Of a stretch of 64,000 nucleotides of DNA, positions 9,329 to 18,302 are shown piece after piece. The DNA is from Paenibacillus nanensis (GTDB lineage: Bacteria; Bacillota; Bacilli; Paenibacillales; Paenibacillaceae): contig NZ_QXQA01000002.1 of NCBI RefSeq assembly GCF_003583765.1, positions 62,001 through 126,000 on the forward strand, given 5' to 3'. Both the position numbers and the translations under genes were made by a program. The notes beneath the pieces were generated by a model that saw only the letters and a list, made by a program, of their open reading frames with translations, was not told the origin of the DNA and searched no databases. Positions within the stretch are counted from its first letter, which is position 1. The number at the start of each line of letters is the position of its first letter.

Positions 9329-10387
9329 TCAATTGTTCAGAATGACTTGATCGCCTTCCTCAAGCCCCTTTACAATCTCCACTTGAGTCGGCGTCGACAG
9401 CCCAAGCTCGACGTCGACTTCCTTGCGGCGTTCGCCATCCGTCACCTGCACGTAGCTTCGTCCCATATAGGAGCGGATCGCCGAACGAGGGAGCACGATC
9501 ACATTCTCGCGGCTTTGCAGGCGAATCGTAAGCTCGGCGCTATGTCCGATCTGCACGTCATCGGGAGCGTTATCCATGCCGATAATGATGGTCACCGCAT
9601 TGCGCTCCGCCTTAGCTGCGTCGCCTGCAAGAGGGGCGTTAGATGGCGATTGCAGCACCTTGCCTGTATATTCTTTTCCTTTATATTTCAAATTGGCCGG
9701 CATCCCCGCTTCAATGGGAAGGAGATCCTTCGACTCCGAGGCGACGTAAGTCAGCTGCATCTTGTCTGGATCCGCAACCGTAACAATGGTTTGGAATGCA
9801 TTCACCATTTCACCTTCTACAAGCGATTCCGCAAAAACGACGACTCCCGAGATCGGAGCGTACAGACGAGAAGAGGCAAGCTTGTTCTCCATATTGTCAA
9901 GCTGAAGCTGCTCGCGCTCCATATCGATTTCTCGCAGCCGCAAATCGGTCTCGCTGACGCCGGAGGTTTTGGCATCCAAATAGAGCAAGCGGGCTCGCTC
10001 CACGTTCAATCTCTGCAGCTTAAGCTGCAGCTCCAAATCGCCTGTCTCCAATTCCGCGAGCAGTTCGCCCTCCTTCACCTCGTCGCCTACCTTCACGTTG
10101 ATCGACTTCAAGCGGCCGCCGGTTTCTTTGAACGATAGCTCGGCCGAGCTGGCGGAAACAAAATTCGCCGTTCCCTTCAAATACGTTTCGATATTCCCCT
10201 TTGCGGCCTCCACGATATCGAGCGGCTCCGATGCCGGCTGAACAAGAGGCGGCTGAAGCGTCTCCTCTTCGGCGGGCAGAAGCGAGCAGCCGGCCATCGT
10301 GAACATCACGGCAAGCGCGATGCCGTTTTTGACCGGCAGCTTTTTCAGTTGAGCGAACAAACGCTGTATCCTATGTGTGCGATACAA
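9329..10387 (-). CDS. HlyD/RND-type periplasmic adaptor-like lipoprotein
   Basis: Membrane-fusion-type adaptor, about 352 residues. A lipobox (TMAGC) follows a hydrophobic stretch. Then come a lipoyl-like half (about 65-100), a short coiled coil rich in Leu, Glu and Arg (about 105-150), the second lipoyl half (LYAPISGVV) and a beta-barrel domain (about 190-330). I favour the TTG nine bases after GGAGG as the start; an ATG directly abutting GGAGG at 10396 is possible. The start overlaps the end of the preceding ATPase gene, which indicates translational coupling. It probably links the permease to the cell wall space for export. Confidence 0.82.
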   Translation of the reverse strand: MYRTHRIQRLFAQLKKLPVKNGIALAVMFTMAGCSLLPAEEETLQPPLVQPASEPLDIVEAAKGNIETYLKGTANFVSASSAELSFKETGGRLKSINVKVGDEVKEGELLAELETGDLELQLKLQRLNVERARLLYLDAKTSGVSETDLRLREIDMEREQLQLDNMENKLASSRLYAPISGVVVFAESLVEGEMVNAFQTIVTVADPDKMQLTYVASESKDLLPIEAGMPANLKYKGKEYTGKVLQSPSNAPLAGDAAKAERNAVTIIIGMDNAPDDVQIGHSAELTIRLQSRENVIVLPRSAIRSYMGRSYVQVTDGERRKEVDVELGLSTPTQVEIVKGLEEGDQVILNN

Positions 10388-11075
10388 TTTTTCCATCCTC
10401 CAATGCAATCACGTAATCGGCAAGCTCCATAATGCCGGGATCGTGCGACGTCAACACGATCGTCATGCCGGAGAAGCTCACAAGGTCCCGAAATACGCGC
10501 ATAATTTGCAGCCCCATTTTGCTGTCCAGCTCTGCAGTCGGCTCGTCCGCGATAAGAAGCGAAGGCTGATGCGCGATCGCGCGCGCGATTGCCACCCTTT
10601 GCTGCTCGCCCCCCGACAGCTCCATCGGCCGGTGTCTCATCCTCTCCCGCATCCCGACTTGCTCCAGCGCATGCTCCGCCGCTGCGCGGTTACTCTTCGC
10701 CGAAGCGCCCGTTACGCGCAGACCGAACTCAACGTTCTCATAAGCGGACATAAGCGGAATAAGTCCGAACGACTGGAACACCAGCCCAATTTCCGTGCGC
10801 CGGATTCGGCTCTTCTCGGTCTCGGGCAGTCCGGTTATTTCCCGGCCGCGTAAGAACACGCAGCCTTCTGTCGGCTCATCCAGCGCGCCGAGTATATTAA
10901 GAAGCGTTGTTTTCCCCGAGCCCGATCTGCCCTTCAGCGCAACCATGGATCCCGCCGGAACGGCAAAATGGATCTGATCCAGCGCCGTAACCGCTCCTTG
11001 CCCCCGCCCGAATACCCGTTTGACGCCTGATGCTTCAAGGATCGTCTCTCCCCGCAGTTCCTCTGTCTGAGGCAT
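10371..11075 (-). CDS. ABC exporter ATP-binding protein
   Basis: MacB/LolD-type ATPase of 234 residues, the normal family length. Walker A is GRSGSGKTT (about 40), the signature LSGGEQQRVAIA (about 145), and Walker B LLIADEPTAELDS (about 165). GGGGG lies just before ATG. It is the first gene of a four-gene operon with adaptor, permease and a second ATPase. Two ATPases with one double-FtsX permease suggests a heteromeric ATPase pair, or that one serves another permease (inference). Confidence 0.88.
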   Translation of the reverse strand: MPQTEELRGETILEASGVKRVFGRGQGAVTALDQIHFAVPAGSMVALKGRSGSGKTTLLNILGALDEPTEGCVFLRGREITGLPETEKSRIRRTEIGLVFQSFGLIPLMSAYENVEFGLRVTGASAKSNRAAAEHALEQVGMRERMRHRPMELSGGEQQRVAIARAIAHQPSLLIADEPTAELDSKMGLQIMRVFRDLVSFSGMTIVLTSHDPGIMELADYVIALEDGKIVSHT

Positions 11076-11201
11076 GGCTATCCCCCTTTATCCTCTGTCC
11101 GCGTTTGGTTCTAAGTCATTGTAGCGCTTCCGCCGCCCGAACCGTACCCGTCCGTTTCTTGGGTTTTTACCTTGCAAATCATAGATCTTGCAGGTTTTCT
11201 A

Positions 11202-11266
11202 TTGATGAAACGCAAAAAATCCTATAATTTTTTATGTACATCCTTAGTTTTTTGAAATCGCTTCCA
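11202..11266 (+). promoter_or_regulatory. Candidate promoter and catabolite-responsive element of the GH8 gene
   Basis: TTGATG and TATAAT lie 15 bases apart at 11202-11228, a slightly short sigma-A spacing. Downstream, TGAAATCGCTTCCA at 11253-11266 matches the Bacillus cre consensus TGWAANCGNTNWCA at 13 of 14 positions. A site between promoter and gene would fit CcpA roadblock repression. Both are pattern matches only. Confidence 0.45.
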
Positions 11267-11310
11267 TGATAAAATACGGATGATGCAGCAAGCGAACAGG
11301 AGGATAACGA

Positions 11311-12456
11311 ATGACAACAGCAGCGCAAGGGGCCTATTATACGGGCGAATACCGTAACGTGTTCAAGGAACTCGGTTATGAGGAGAAAACGATTCAAGCG
11401 AAGCTCGAACGAACATGGGCGGAGCTGATTAACGGAGATCCGGATGTAAGAATCTACTATCCGATGGGCGACGATATGGGCTACTTCCTGGACACCGGCA
11501 ATACGGATGTGCGGACCGAGGGCATGTCCTACGGGATGATGATGGCCGTGCAGATGAATGACAAGGATATTTTTGACCGGCTGTGGAAATTTTCAAAAAC
11601 ATTCATGCAGCACACGGAAGGAAAATACAAAGATTATTTCGCCTGGCACTGCAAAACGGACGGCACTCGCCTATCGCAAGGTCCCGCGCCTGACGGCGAG
11701 GAGTTCTACGCGATGGCGCTGTTCTTCGCTTCGAGCCGTTGGGGAGACGGACCCGAGCCCTTCGATTATTCCGTTCAAGCCAAGGCGATCTTGCGGGCTT
11801 GCGTTCATCAAGGCGAACAAGGGGAAGGCGACCCGATGTGGGATCCGGCTACAAAATTAATTAAATTTATTCCGGAATCGCCGTTTAGCGACCCCTCCTA
11901 TCATCTGCCGCATTTCTACGAGCTGTTCGCGGAGCGCGCGGACGAGCAGGACCGGGCATTTTGGCGGGAGGCCGCATCGGCCAGCCGGGCTTATCTTCAT
12001 ACGGCGTGCCATCCGGTAACCGGTCTCTCTCCCGAATACGCGAACTTCGATGGAACGCCCGCCGAGCCGCAGCGCCACGGCGATTATCGCCATTTCTTCA
12101 GCGACGCCTACCGGGTGGCGGCCAATATCGGCCTTGATTGGGAGTGGTTCCGGGCCGATCCGTGGCAGATCGGTCAGTCGAACCGTCTGCAGCATTTCTT
12201 CCGCGGCATTGAAGTATCCGATTACCGGCGTTACACGATAGACGGGCAGCCGTTCGATGAACCGGCCTTGCATCCAATCGGCCTGCTGGCGACGAACGCG
12301 ATGGCAACACTTGCGGCCGACGGTCCGGATGCCGAGCATTTCGTCCGCTTATTCTGGAACACGCCGCTGCGTGACGGCGTCCGCCGTTATTATGACAATT
12401 GCCTTTATTTCTTCAGCCTGCTCGCGTTAAGCGGACAATACCGGATCTATAAATAA
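11311..12456 (+). CDS. GH8 reducing-end xylose-releasing exo-oligoxylanase
   Basis: Glycoside hydrolase family 8 enzyme, 381 residues, without a signal peptide, so cytoplasmic. It closely follows the layout of the Bacillus halodurans Rex enzyme (BH2105), whose general acid is Glu70 and base Asp263. Here Glu70 lies in DVRTEGMSYGMM and Asp265 in FFSDAYRVA, and an LHP loop is present at 320-322. The predicted reaction removes xylose from the reducing end of short xylo-oligosaccharides with inversion. AGGAGG lies eight bases before ATG. It stands alone on the plus strand opposite the xylanase operon, and its products would feed xylose metabolism after oligosaccharide import. Confidence 0.9.
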   Translation: MTTAAQGAYYTGEYRNVFKELGYEEKTIQAKLERTWAELINGDPDVRIYYPMGDDMGYFLDTGNTDVRTEGMSYGMMMAVQMNDKDIFDRLWKFSKTFMQHTEGKYKDYFAWHCKTDGTRLSQGPAPDGEEFYAMALFFASSRWGDGPEPFDYSVQAKAILRACVHQGEQGEGDPMWDPATKLIKFIPESPFSDPSYHLPHFYELFAERADEQDRAFWREAASASRAYLHTACHPVTGLSPEYANFDGTPAEPQRHGDYRHFFSDAYRVAANIGLDWEWFRADPWQIGQSNRLQHFFRGIEVSDYRRYTIDGQPFDEPALHPIGLLATNAMATLAADGPDAEHFVRLFWNTPLRDGVRRYYDNCLYFFSLLALSGQYRIYK

Positions 12457-12461
12457 ATGAA

Positions 12462-12511
12462 AAGCAGAGGCAGTAAAGGTCTTAAAAACCCTTTACTGCC
12501 TCTGCTTATTT
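12462..12511 (+). terminator. Rho-independent terminator of the GH8 gene
   Basis: An 18-bp near-perfect stem (AAGCAGAGGCAGTAAAGG with its complement) around a 9-base loop, directly after the GH8 stop codon. It overlaps the end of a VOC-family remnant on the other strand. Confidence 0.88.
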
Positions 12512-12619
12512 CGGCCAGCCGCTCCAAATGTCGAGCTTATTCCCGTCCGGATCGTAAGCGAAGAAATAGACACTGTTATCCCCTCCTTCGAATTGGAAAT
12601 CTTGTACTAATATGCTTTT
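12506..12619 (-). pseudogene. C-terminal remnant of a VOC (glyoxalase/bleomycin-resistance) family gene
   Basis: A minus-strand frame without a start codon encodes 37 residues ending NSVYFFAYDPDGNKLDIWSG and a few more. The DPDGNKLDIW signature is the C-terminal end of glyoxalase/VOC-fold proteins. An in-frame stop at 12620 and the absence of the other 100 or so residues show it is a fragment left by deletion. Confidence 0.65.
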
Positions 12620-12639
12620 TCAGGAAAGCCTTCGTCAAT

Positions 12640-12681
12640 CAAAAAATAAGAATAGCTGCCCCATACAGGCGCAGCTATTCT
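12640..12681 (-). terminator. Rho-independent terminator of the xylanase gene
   Basis: The stem AGAATAGCTGC/GCAGCTATTCT is followed on the minus strand by a TTATTTTTTG tract, 24 bases after the xylanase stop codon. Confidence 0.85.
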
Positions 12682-12704
12682 CATTAATCCTGAAAATCGA
12701 TCAG

Positions 12705-15700
12705 CTATTGCAGTTCAAGCAGCCGGTACAAGATCACTGCCGCTTCCGCCCGGGTCGTCGTACCCGCAGGGTCGAACACGCCGCCCTGCTTGCCGTTCAC
12801 GATACCTGCGCGTGCAAGTCCCGTAACCGCTTTGAATGCGTAAGCCGGGATTCGTTCCGCATCCTCAAACGTTCGGTCGTCTGTGCCTCCCGGCAATGAT
12901 GCGCCCGTCTCTCCAATCGCCCGGTAAACCATTACAGCCATGTCCTCTCTGCTAATGGATTCGCCGACACCGAACCGGCCATCCGGCTTACCTTTAATAA
13001 TGCCTAGCTTTGAGGCTACCGCAATAGACGTTTCATAGTACGAGCCGGCTGCCACATCCGTGTAAGACTGCTCGGCCGCTTTTGCTTCCAGCTCAAGGGT
13101 TTGCACCAGGAGATGAATGAATTGCTCTCGGGTCACTTCAGAATTTGGCGAGTAGGACGCTGCGGATACTCCCTTCGCAATGCCGCGGGCTGCAAGCGCT
13201 TCTATCGCTTCCCGCGCCCAAGCGGCTTCGTTCAGGTCGGAGAAGGAAACCTTGCTCTCTGCCGCTGTAAAAGAACTGAAATGCTTTGTCTTAAATTCCA
13301 CTTCGCCGGCGCTTGGCTTATAACGGCCGTTTTCGATCGTCTCAAGCGTGCCATCCTCCGCGATATAGTAGACGACCACCTGTCCCGGTCTCTCACCGCT
13401 CCTCAAATGATAAGGCATCGTCACCCTCACGCTTTGCCCTTCGCCGAACGCTGTGACGGTTTTGCCGTCTACCGTTAATGTGAAATCAAGGACGGTGTTT
13501 TCGCCGATTATGGATCGCGCAGCTCGCGGAAGCTTTTGAGGGTCAACTTGGCTGACCGTCAGCTTTGCCGTATTGCTGCTGCTGGAAGTCATCATCAAGG
13601 ATAGCGGCAGCTGCATAACGGCCAGCTCCGTACGGATCTCAATTACCCTAATTCCCGCTTTTTCGGCTCGGGTAAGCTGACTATGGGTCAATTCAACCGA
13701 CACGCTGCCCGATTGCAGGTTTTTGGCGTTAATCGTCAGTTTGCCGCCAACCGACTCGCTCAGCGCTCGATCAAATTCGGCATCCGTCACAATCGGACTT
13801 TGCGCCGCCGGTATACCTGGCGTTGCCGGCGGGGTGCCCGGATTCGGCCCGTCATTCGCCTCGCTGAACGTTAGTATGCCGTATCCCGACGTATTTTGCC
13901 AGGACAGGCCAGACCGGTCGTTCCAGATGGATACGCTATCTCTTACCCCGTCTCCGTCTTGATCGTCATTCACCTGGACGTCGAATCCGATGGCGTCTCC
14001 AACCGACGGATCGATCGCATCGAGCAGGATGGATGCCTCTACGACGTAGCCGCTCGCCGTCAATTTAGCTGCCGAGATCAGATTGCCGCTCTTCGAGCCC
14101 GGGTTTGTCGAAGGCTCGTTGTCGAAGTTGATGCGGTATTGTCCGTCATCCGCTTCATAAACGGCCGAAGCGGCGTTGTTCTGGTCGACGAAGATTTCAA
14201 TGGAATCCTGCTCGTGCGCGTTCGCGCTTTGTTTGGAAAGCAGCGGATCCGTCACTTCGGCCCACACGTACAAGCGCTCTGCGTCCCACAACGTGCGAAC
14301 CTTTGCTGTCGCGCCACTGTCTCCAATTACGAATCTTGCCGTAGTCACCTCGTCGGCGGACTGCCATACCGCGTCCTTCTCGCCGTCGATGACCGGCGTA
14401 CCGCGCACGGCTTTGGACGCAAGCGCTCCTTCCGCTAAGGTCAACACGCCGAACTTGGACGTGTCCGTATCCTGTCCGCCCGTCGTGTCATTCCATGACA
14501 GAAGCGCCGGCGTTTCGTTCGCTCCGTCCGCAACACGCAAATCGAAGCCGATTTCTCGGCCGATCGCCGCATTGTCCAGCGGAATGGATGCTTCGATACG
14601 GTATCCGCCTTCTTTCTCGCTTGCAGCAAATTCAGTACCAGCAGGCGGATTCGCCCCGCTGCGGGAGAACGTGTACTTGAAGTCGTCCGTTTCGTAAAAT
14701 TCCGTCTTTCCGTTGTTGCCGTCAATGAACAGCTCCACCGCATCGCCGTCGTTCGCTCTGGAATCATTCACGTCAATCCAAACGTTCAAACGATCCTCTT
14801 CCCATAACGTCCTGAAAGAAAATGCTTCAACTCCCGCCCTTGATACTTGCACGGAAGGCGTGCGGCTCCAAGCTTGTTCCCGCTCTCCGTCAATCGCCGC
14901 GCTTCCCTGCCGCGCAGTCGCGTAGTTGATTTCCACAGGCAGCTTTGCCGGATCAACGAGCGCCCAATACGCGTATTTCGCTTGCAGTCTTTCGTCGAAC
15001 AGCAAAGGCCAGTTATTGCGCACGACCGGGAAAGTCCGAAGCCACGTGTTCGCGTCGTCCTTGCCCCAGAAGATGACGGCCGTTAACTGATCGTCGTGCT
15101 TCTTGAATACATCGAAAATCTCCCGGTAACGGTAAGCCTGCTTAAGCTGCAGCTCCACCGGGAATGTCTCGTAGGATTCTGAATCATTCGTATACACGCT
15201 CATGTCCAGCTCGGTTACCTGCTGCTCGATCCCGAGATCGCGGAACGCCTCAATCATATCGTCGAGCTCCTGAACGGCAGGATAGGCTATGCCGATATGG
15301 GTCTGGTGCCCCACGCCATCGACCGGAACCCCTTTGTCCCGCAGGCGCTTAATCAAGTCGTATAAAGCTTGCCGCTTATCGGTTATGTGCGTGTTATAGT
15401 CGTTAATGAACAGCTTCGCGTCAGGATCTGCCGCATGCGCATATTCGAACGCCTTCTCGATAAATTCTTCGCCTGCAATCTTGTACCAAAGGCTGTTGCG
15501 CAGCCCGTTCGGCTGGTTATCGCCGACCTCAATCACTTCGTTGACGACGTCCCACGCGTAAATCTTGCCTTTGTAGCGGCCTACAACCTCATCGATATGT
15601 TTCTTCATGCGTTGGAACAGCACTTCCTTGCTGACAAGGCTGCCGTTCTCGTCGTAGAACACCCAATTCGGCGTCTGCGAATGCCAAATTAACGTATGTC

Positions 15701-16517
15701 CCCGCACGGGGATCCCGTTGGCCTCGGCGAAATCGATGATTTGATCCGCTCTCGCAAAATTGAATTCGCCTTCGACCGGCTCCGTCGCGTCCCATTTCAG
15801 TTCATTGCCCGGCGTCAAACTGTTGAAATGCTTCTTCAGCAAAGCCGCATCCGGTCCCTCGGCATCCTGGATTTCTCCAACAAGCAGAGAAGAACCGAAC
15901 AGGAAATGATCCGCAAACACATCTTTCAAGTTCGGAATATCGGGTTGAATCACGATCGGCTCCGGTTCCGCCGCGGGCTCGATCAGGAAGTCGTCGACGT
16001 AGAAGGATAATGTAGGGAGGTCGAATGACTCCAGGTACACCATGACATTTTCGGAAGCCTGATTTAGCTTGTATTCGCCCTCCAGCTTGACCCAGCCGTC
16101 AGCGTTGACCGTTTTGGTCGCGACCGGCTCGTAATAATTCGTGCCCTCCGTCGTCCTTTGAATCAGCAGCGAGACGGGGGCGTCCTCCACCTCGGCAGGC
16201 AGTCGAACCCACGCGGAGAGGGCATAGTTCTGGCCGGTCTGCATGTAGGACGACAAGCTCAGCTGAGGGCCGTGCCAACCGGATGTCCTTCCCTCGACCT
16301 TCAAGCTGCGCGCGCCGGAATGCGCCAAATCCTCCGCAACCGTCAGCTTCTCCACACCCCCTCGTCCGGACCAGCCCTGTACCGTGCCATCTTCGAAGTC
16401 CGAAGATAGCGAGCCCTCCTCTGCGTTCGCTTCATGTGGAGCGACTGTTATAGACGTCATTACCAGCATGGCAGCCAGAATCCATGACAGCATGCTGTTC
16501 CATCTTGAGCTAATCAT
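12705..16517 (-). CDS. Cell-surface GH10 endo-1,4-beta-xylanase (CBM22-GH10-CBM9x2-SLHx3)
   Basis: Multidomain xylan-degrading enzyme of about 1270 residues. I start at the ATG with GAGGTG six bases upstream. Layout: signal peptide 1-32 (ends EANA); CBM22-like module about 35-180; GH10 catalytic domain about 195-530 with acid/base Glu near 327 (WDVVNEV) and nucleophile Glu near 436 (VTELDMSVY); two CBM9-like modules about 535-720 and 725-915; an Ig-like region; three SLH repeats over the last 185 residues (LGIIKGKPDGRFGVGES). SLH repeats bind pyruvylated secondary cell-wall polymer, so the enzyme is displayed on the surface and cuts xylan outside the cell. It lies 136 bases downstream of the GH43 gene in the same direction. 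Confidence 0.95.
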   Translation of the reverse strand: MISSRWNSMLSWILAAMLVMTSITVAPHEANAEEGSLSSDFEDGTVQGWSGRGGVEKLTVAEDLAHSGARSLKVEGRTSGWHGPQLSLSSYMQTGQNYALSAWVRLPAEVEDAPVSLLIQRTTEGTNYYEPVATKTVNADGWVKLEGEYKLNQASENVMVYLESFDLPTLSFYVDDFLIEPAAEPEPIVIQPDIPNLKDVFADHFLFGSSLLVGEIQDAEGPDAALLKKHFNSLTPGNELKWDATEPVEGEFNFARADQIIDFAEANGIPVRGHTLIWHSQTPNWVFYDENGSLVSKEVLFQRMKKHIDEVVGRYKGKIYAWDVVNEVIEVGDNQPNGLRNSLWYKIAGEEFIEKAFEYAHAADPDAKLFINDYNTHITDKRQALYDLIKRLRDKGVPVDGVGHQTHIGIAYPAVQELDDMIEAFRDLGIEQQVTELDMSVYTNDSESYETFPVELQLKQAYRYREIFDVFKKHDDQLTAVIFWGKDDANTWLRTFPVVRNNWPLLFDERLQAKYAYWALVDPAKLPVEINYATARQGSAAIDGEREQAWSRTPSVQVSRAGVEAFSFRTLWEEDRLNVWIDVNDSRANDGDAVELFIDGNNGKTEFYETDDFKYTFSRSGANPPAGTEFAASEKEGGYRIEASIPLDNAAIGREIGFDLRVADGANETPALLSWNDTTGGQDTDTSKFGVLTLAEGALASKAVRGTPVIDGEKDAVWQSADEVTTARFVIGDSGATAKVRTLWDAERLYVWAEVTDPLLSKQSANAHEQDSIEIFVDQNNAASAVYEADDGQYRINFDNEPSTNPGSKSGNLISAAKLTASGYVVEASILLDAIDPSVGDAIGFDVQVNDDQDGDGVRDSVSIWNDRSGLSWQNTSGYGILTFSEANDGPNPGTPPATPGIPAAQSPIVTDAEFDRALSESVGGKLTINAKNLQSGSVSVELTHSQLTRAEKAGIRVIEIRTELAVMQLPLSLMMTSSSSNTAKLTVSQVDPQKLPRAARSIIGENTVLDFTLTVDGKTVTAFGEGQSVRVTMPYHLRSGERPGQVVVYYIAEDGTLETIENGRYKPSAGEVEFKTKHFSSFTAAESKVSFSDLNEAAWAREAIEALAARGIAKGVSAASYSPNSEVTREQFIHLLVQTLELEAKAAEQSYTDVAAGSYYETSIAVASKLGIIKGKPDGRFGVGESISREDMAVMVYRAIGETGASLPGGTDDRTFEDAERIPAYAFKAVTGLARAGIVNGKQGGVFDPAGTTTRAEAAVILYRLLELQ

Positions 16518-16653
16518 GACTAACACCTCGCATAATCGTATTGGCCGTAACTTCGTATGGCATGACCGATGATTGCGCGTTCTTGGTGTCCGGGTCGACA
16601 GCCGTTTCGCCGGGACGTTCTGCTTCAATCCCTTCAGCAGAATCCCCGCCGTC

Positions 16654-18141
16654 TTAACGGCTGAACTGCCAAGCTTTAAATCGGAACAGCTCCCTCTCCC
16701 GCTCGCCCCTGAAGATGAAATAAAGATCATGGATGCCCTCGGCTCCATTCGTTGCGGTTTTTACCTCCTGCCATTGCTGCAGGCCGCCCGTCTTGGGCAC
16801 GTCGAGCACTCCGATCAGCCTGCCGTCAAGCGCGTCCAGCCGAAGCTCGATTGCGCTCCCGGGCTCTTCGCTTGCAACCCATGCCGATACGGTCGAAGCG
16901 CCTGCGCCGAAGTCCACCTGCGCGACGGCCGTCCAATCCCCGTCATGGATGCCGCTCACGGCCAGCTTCGTCGGTGCGAGACGCTTATCCTCTGCAGCCG
17001 CTGGCTGCGTATCCACACCGGCGCTCCACGCCATGGTCGCCGCATCGGCAAGAGCGAACGGATCGAACGGTTTGATCATTTCTACGCCTTGCAAATTCGC
17101 CCCGATCTCGGTGATGGCGCCGTCTTCGGCAAAATGCACCTTGTTCAGATGCGTAGAGCGATAGCCTTTGGGAACGCCCATCGCCTTCGATAAGGTCTGC
17201 GCGTGATAGGCGATATACCAGGCGTCATGGAATTGGAAGATCGCATGATGATTATTGCCGCCGACGCCGAAGAAATGACCCGGATTTTTCAGGATAGAGC
17301 CCCGGTACGTCCAAGGACCCATCGGGCTTTCGCTTGTCATATAAGCGATCTCGCCGGCGGGAGGACTGCCTTCCGGTCTTGCCCCGTCATAGAAATTGGA
17401 GCAATACGTAAAGTAGTAGACGCCGCCCGCTTTATTGATGCCCGCATCCTCGAACATAAAAGGAGCCGGTATCGTAGCGGCCTCGCCGACAACGCTGACC
17501 ATATCGTCCCCCAGCTTAATGACCCGGGCCGTATTGGGCATTTCATGCTTTCCTTCCGGTACGCCGCCTCCGTAATAGAGGTAGCCCGCTCCGTCTTCAT
17601 CGACCAGGACGGCCGGGTCGAACAGCCAGGTCACCCCAGCAGCCGCGGGCATGTCCCGCGAGATGAGCGGCTTGCCGATCGGATCCACCCACGGTCCGAT
17701 CGGGCTGTCGCTGGTCAAGACGCCGATCCCGCTTGCGTTATTGGCGAAATACAAGAAAAACCGGTCCGTTCCGTCGATCCTCTTATAGGCTGCTGCAGGC
17801 GCCCATGACTGCGTCGCCCATTTAGCCGCGCCTTCCGGCCCCGCGACGTTGATTACGCCATGATCGGTCCAATTCATCAGGTCGTCAGAGGAAATGACCG
17901 ACAGCTTGTTAATATTGCCGTATGTGTTGTCCTTCACCTCGCCTTCCCCGTCAAACTCCAGCACATCATTTGTATTGTACAAGTACACGCGCCCTCCATA
18001 CACGAGCGCATAAGGGTCCGCGCCGAATTTGTGAGCCACGACGGGATTGCCGTTACCCATCAGCTTCCCGACCGCTTCCAACGGCCGCGCACCGCTTACT
18101 TCCGCGGATGCCGCGCTGAAGTCGCTGAATTGTTCGTTCAT
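16654..18141 (-). CDS. GH43 beta-xylosidase/alpha-L-arabinofuranosidase with CBM6-like domain
   Basis: Family 43 glycosidase of about 495 residues. The start is at MNEQFSDF with AAGGA upstream; the longer frame runs back through the promoter. The five-blade propeller occupies about 35-370: base Asp in GADPYALVYGG, second Asp in WLFDPAVLVDEDG, acid Glu in PFMFEDAGINK. A CBM6-like beta-sandwich fills the C-terminus (about 385-495). There is no signal peptide, so it acts on imported oligosaccharides, trimming arabinose or xylose. The element upstream is shared with the binding-protein gene at 4.4 kb. The xylanase follows, probably in one operon. The exact substrate is uncertain. Confidence 0.9.
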   Translation of the reverse strand: MNEQFSDFSAASAEVSGARPLEAVGKLMGNGNPVVAHKFGADPYALVYGGRVYLYNTNDVLEFDGEGEVKDNTYGNINKLSVISSDDLMNWTDHGVINVAGPEGAAKWATQSWAPAAAYKRIDGTDRFFLYFANNASGIGVLTSDSPIGPWVDPIGKPLISRDMPAAAGVTWLFDPAVLVDEDGAGYLYYGGGVPEGKHEMPNTARVIKLGDDMVSVVGEAATIPAPFMFEDAGINKAGGVYYFTYCSNFYDGARPEGSPPAGEIAYMTSESPMGPWTYRGSILKNPGHFFGVGGNNHHAIFQFHDAWYIAYHAQTLSKAMGVPKGYRSTHLNKVHFAEDGAITEIGANLQGVEMIKPFDPFALADAATMAWSAGVDTQPAAAEDKRLAPTKLAVSGIHDGDWTAVAQVDFGAGASTVSAWVASEEPGSAIELRLDALDGRLIGVLDVPKTGGLQQWQEVKTATNGAEGIHDLYFIFRGERERELFRFKAWQFSR

Positions 18142-18178
18142 GATTTCCTTCAACTCCCTATTCAGTTTAGGTACGTAA

Positions 18179-18240
18179 AAAGTGTAACGCTTACATATAA
18201 CACCAACAACCTGCCGATTCTTATGTCCGGCACCCGTCAA
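18179..18240 (-). promoter_or_regulatory. Upstream regulatory element B of the GH43/xylanase operon
   Basis: The minus strand reads TTGACGGGT, 18 bases, CAGGTTGTTGG, 6 bases, ATGTAAGCGTTACACTTT, matching the element at 4441-4503 block for block. TTGTTG and TACACT are 17 bases apart and may be the core promoter, with the palindrome TGTAAGCGTTACA over the -10. Confidence 0.6.
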
Positions 18241-18302
18241 CTTCTAGCTTACAAGCACAAAAGTCCGTTGACCGCCGTCAACGAACTCCTGCTCCAGTCT
18301 TT

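Noticed and set aside
11311..12456. GH8 enzyme as an endoglucanase or chitosanase
   Set aside because: No signal peptide, and residues 70, 265 and 320-322 match the Rex-type exo-oligoxylanase layout with a constant two-residue offset for the latter.
16518..16748. N-terminal 77-residue extension of the xylanase frame
   Set aside because: It runs into the GH43 gene end and lacks a ribosome site; a signal peptide with a good site begins at 16517.
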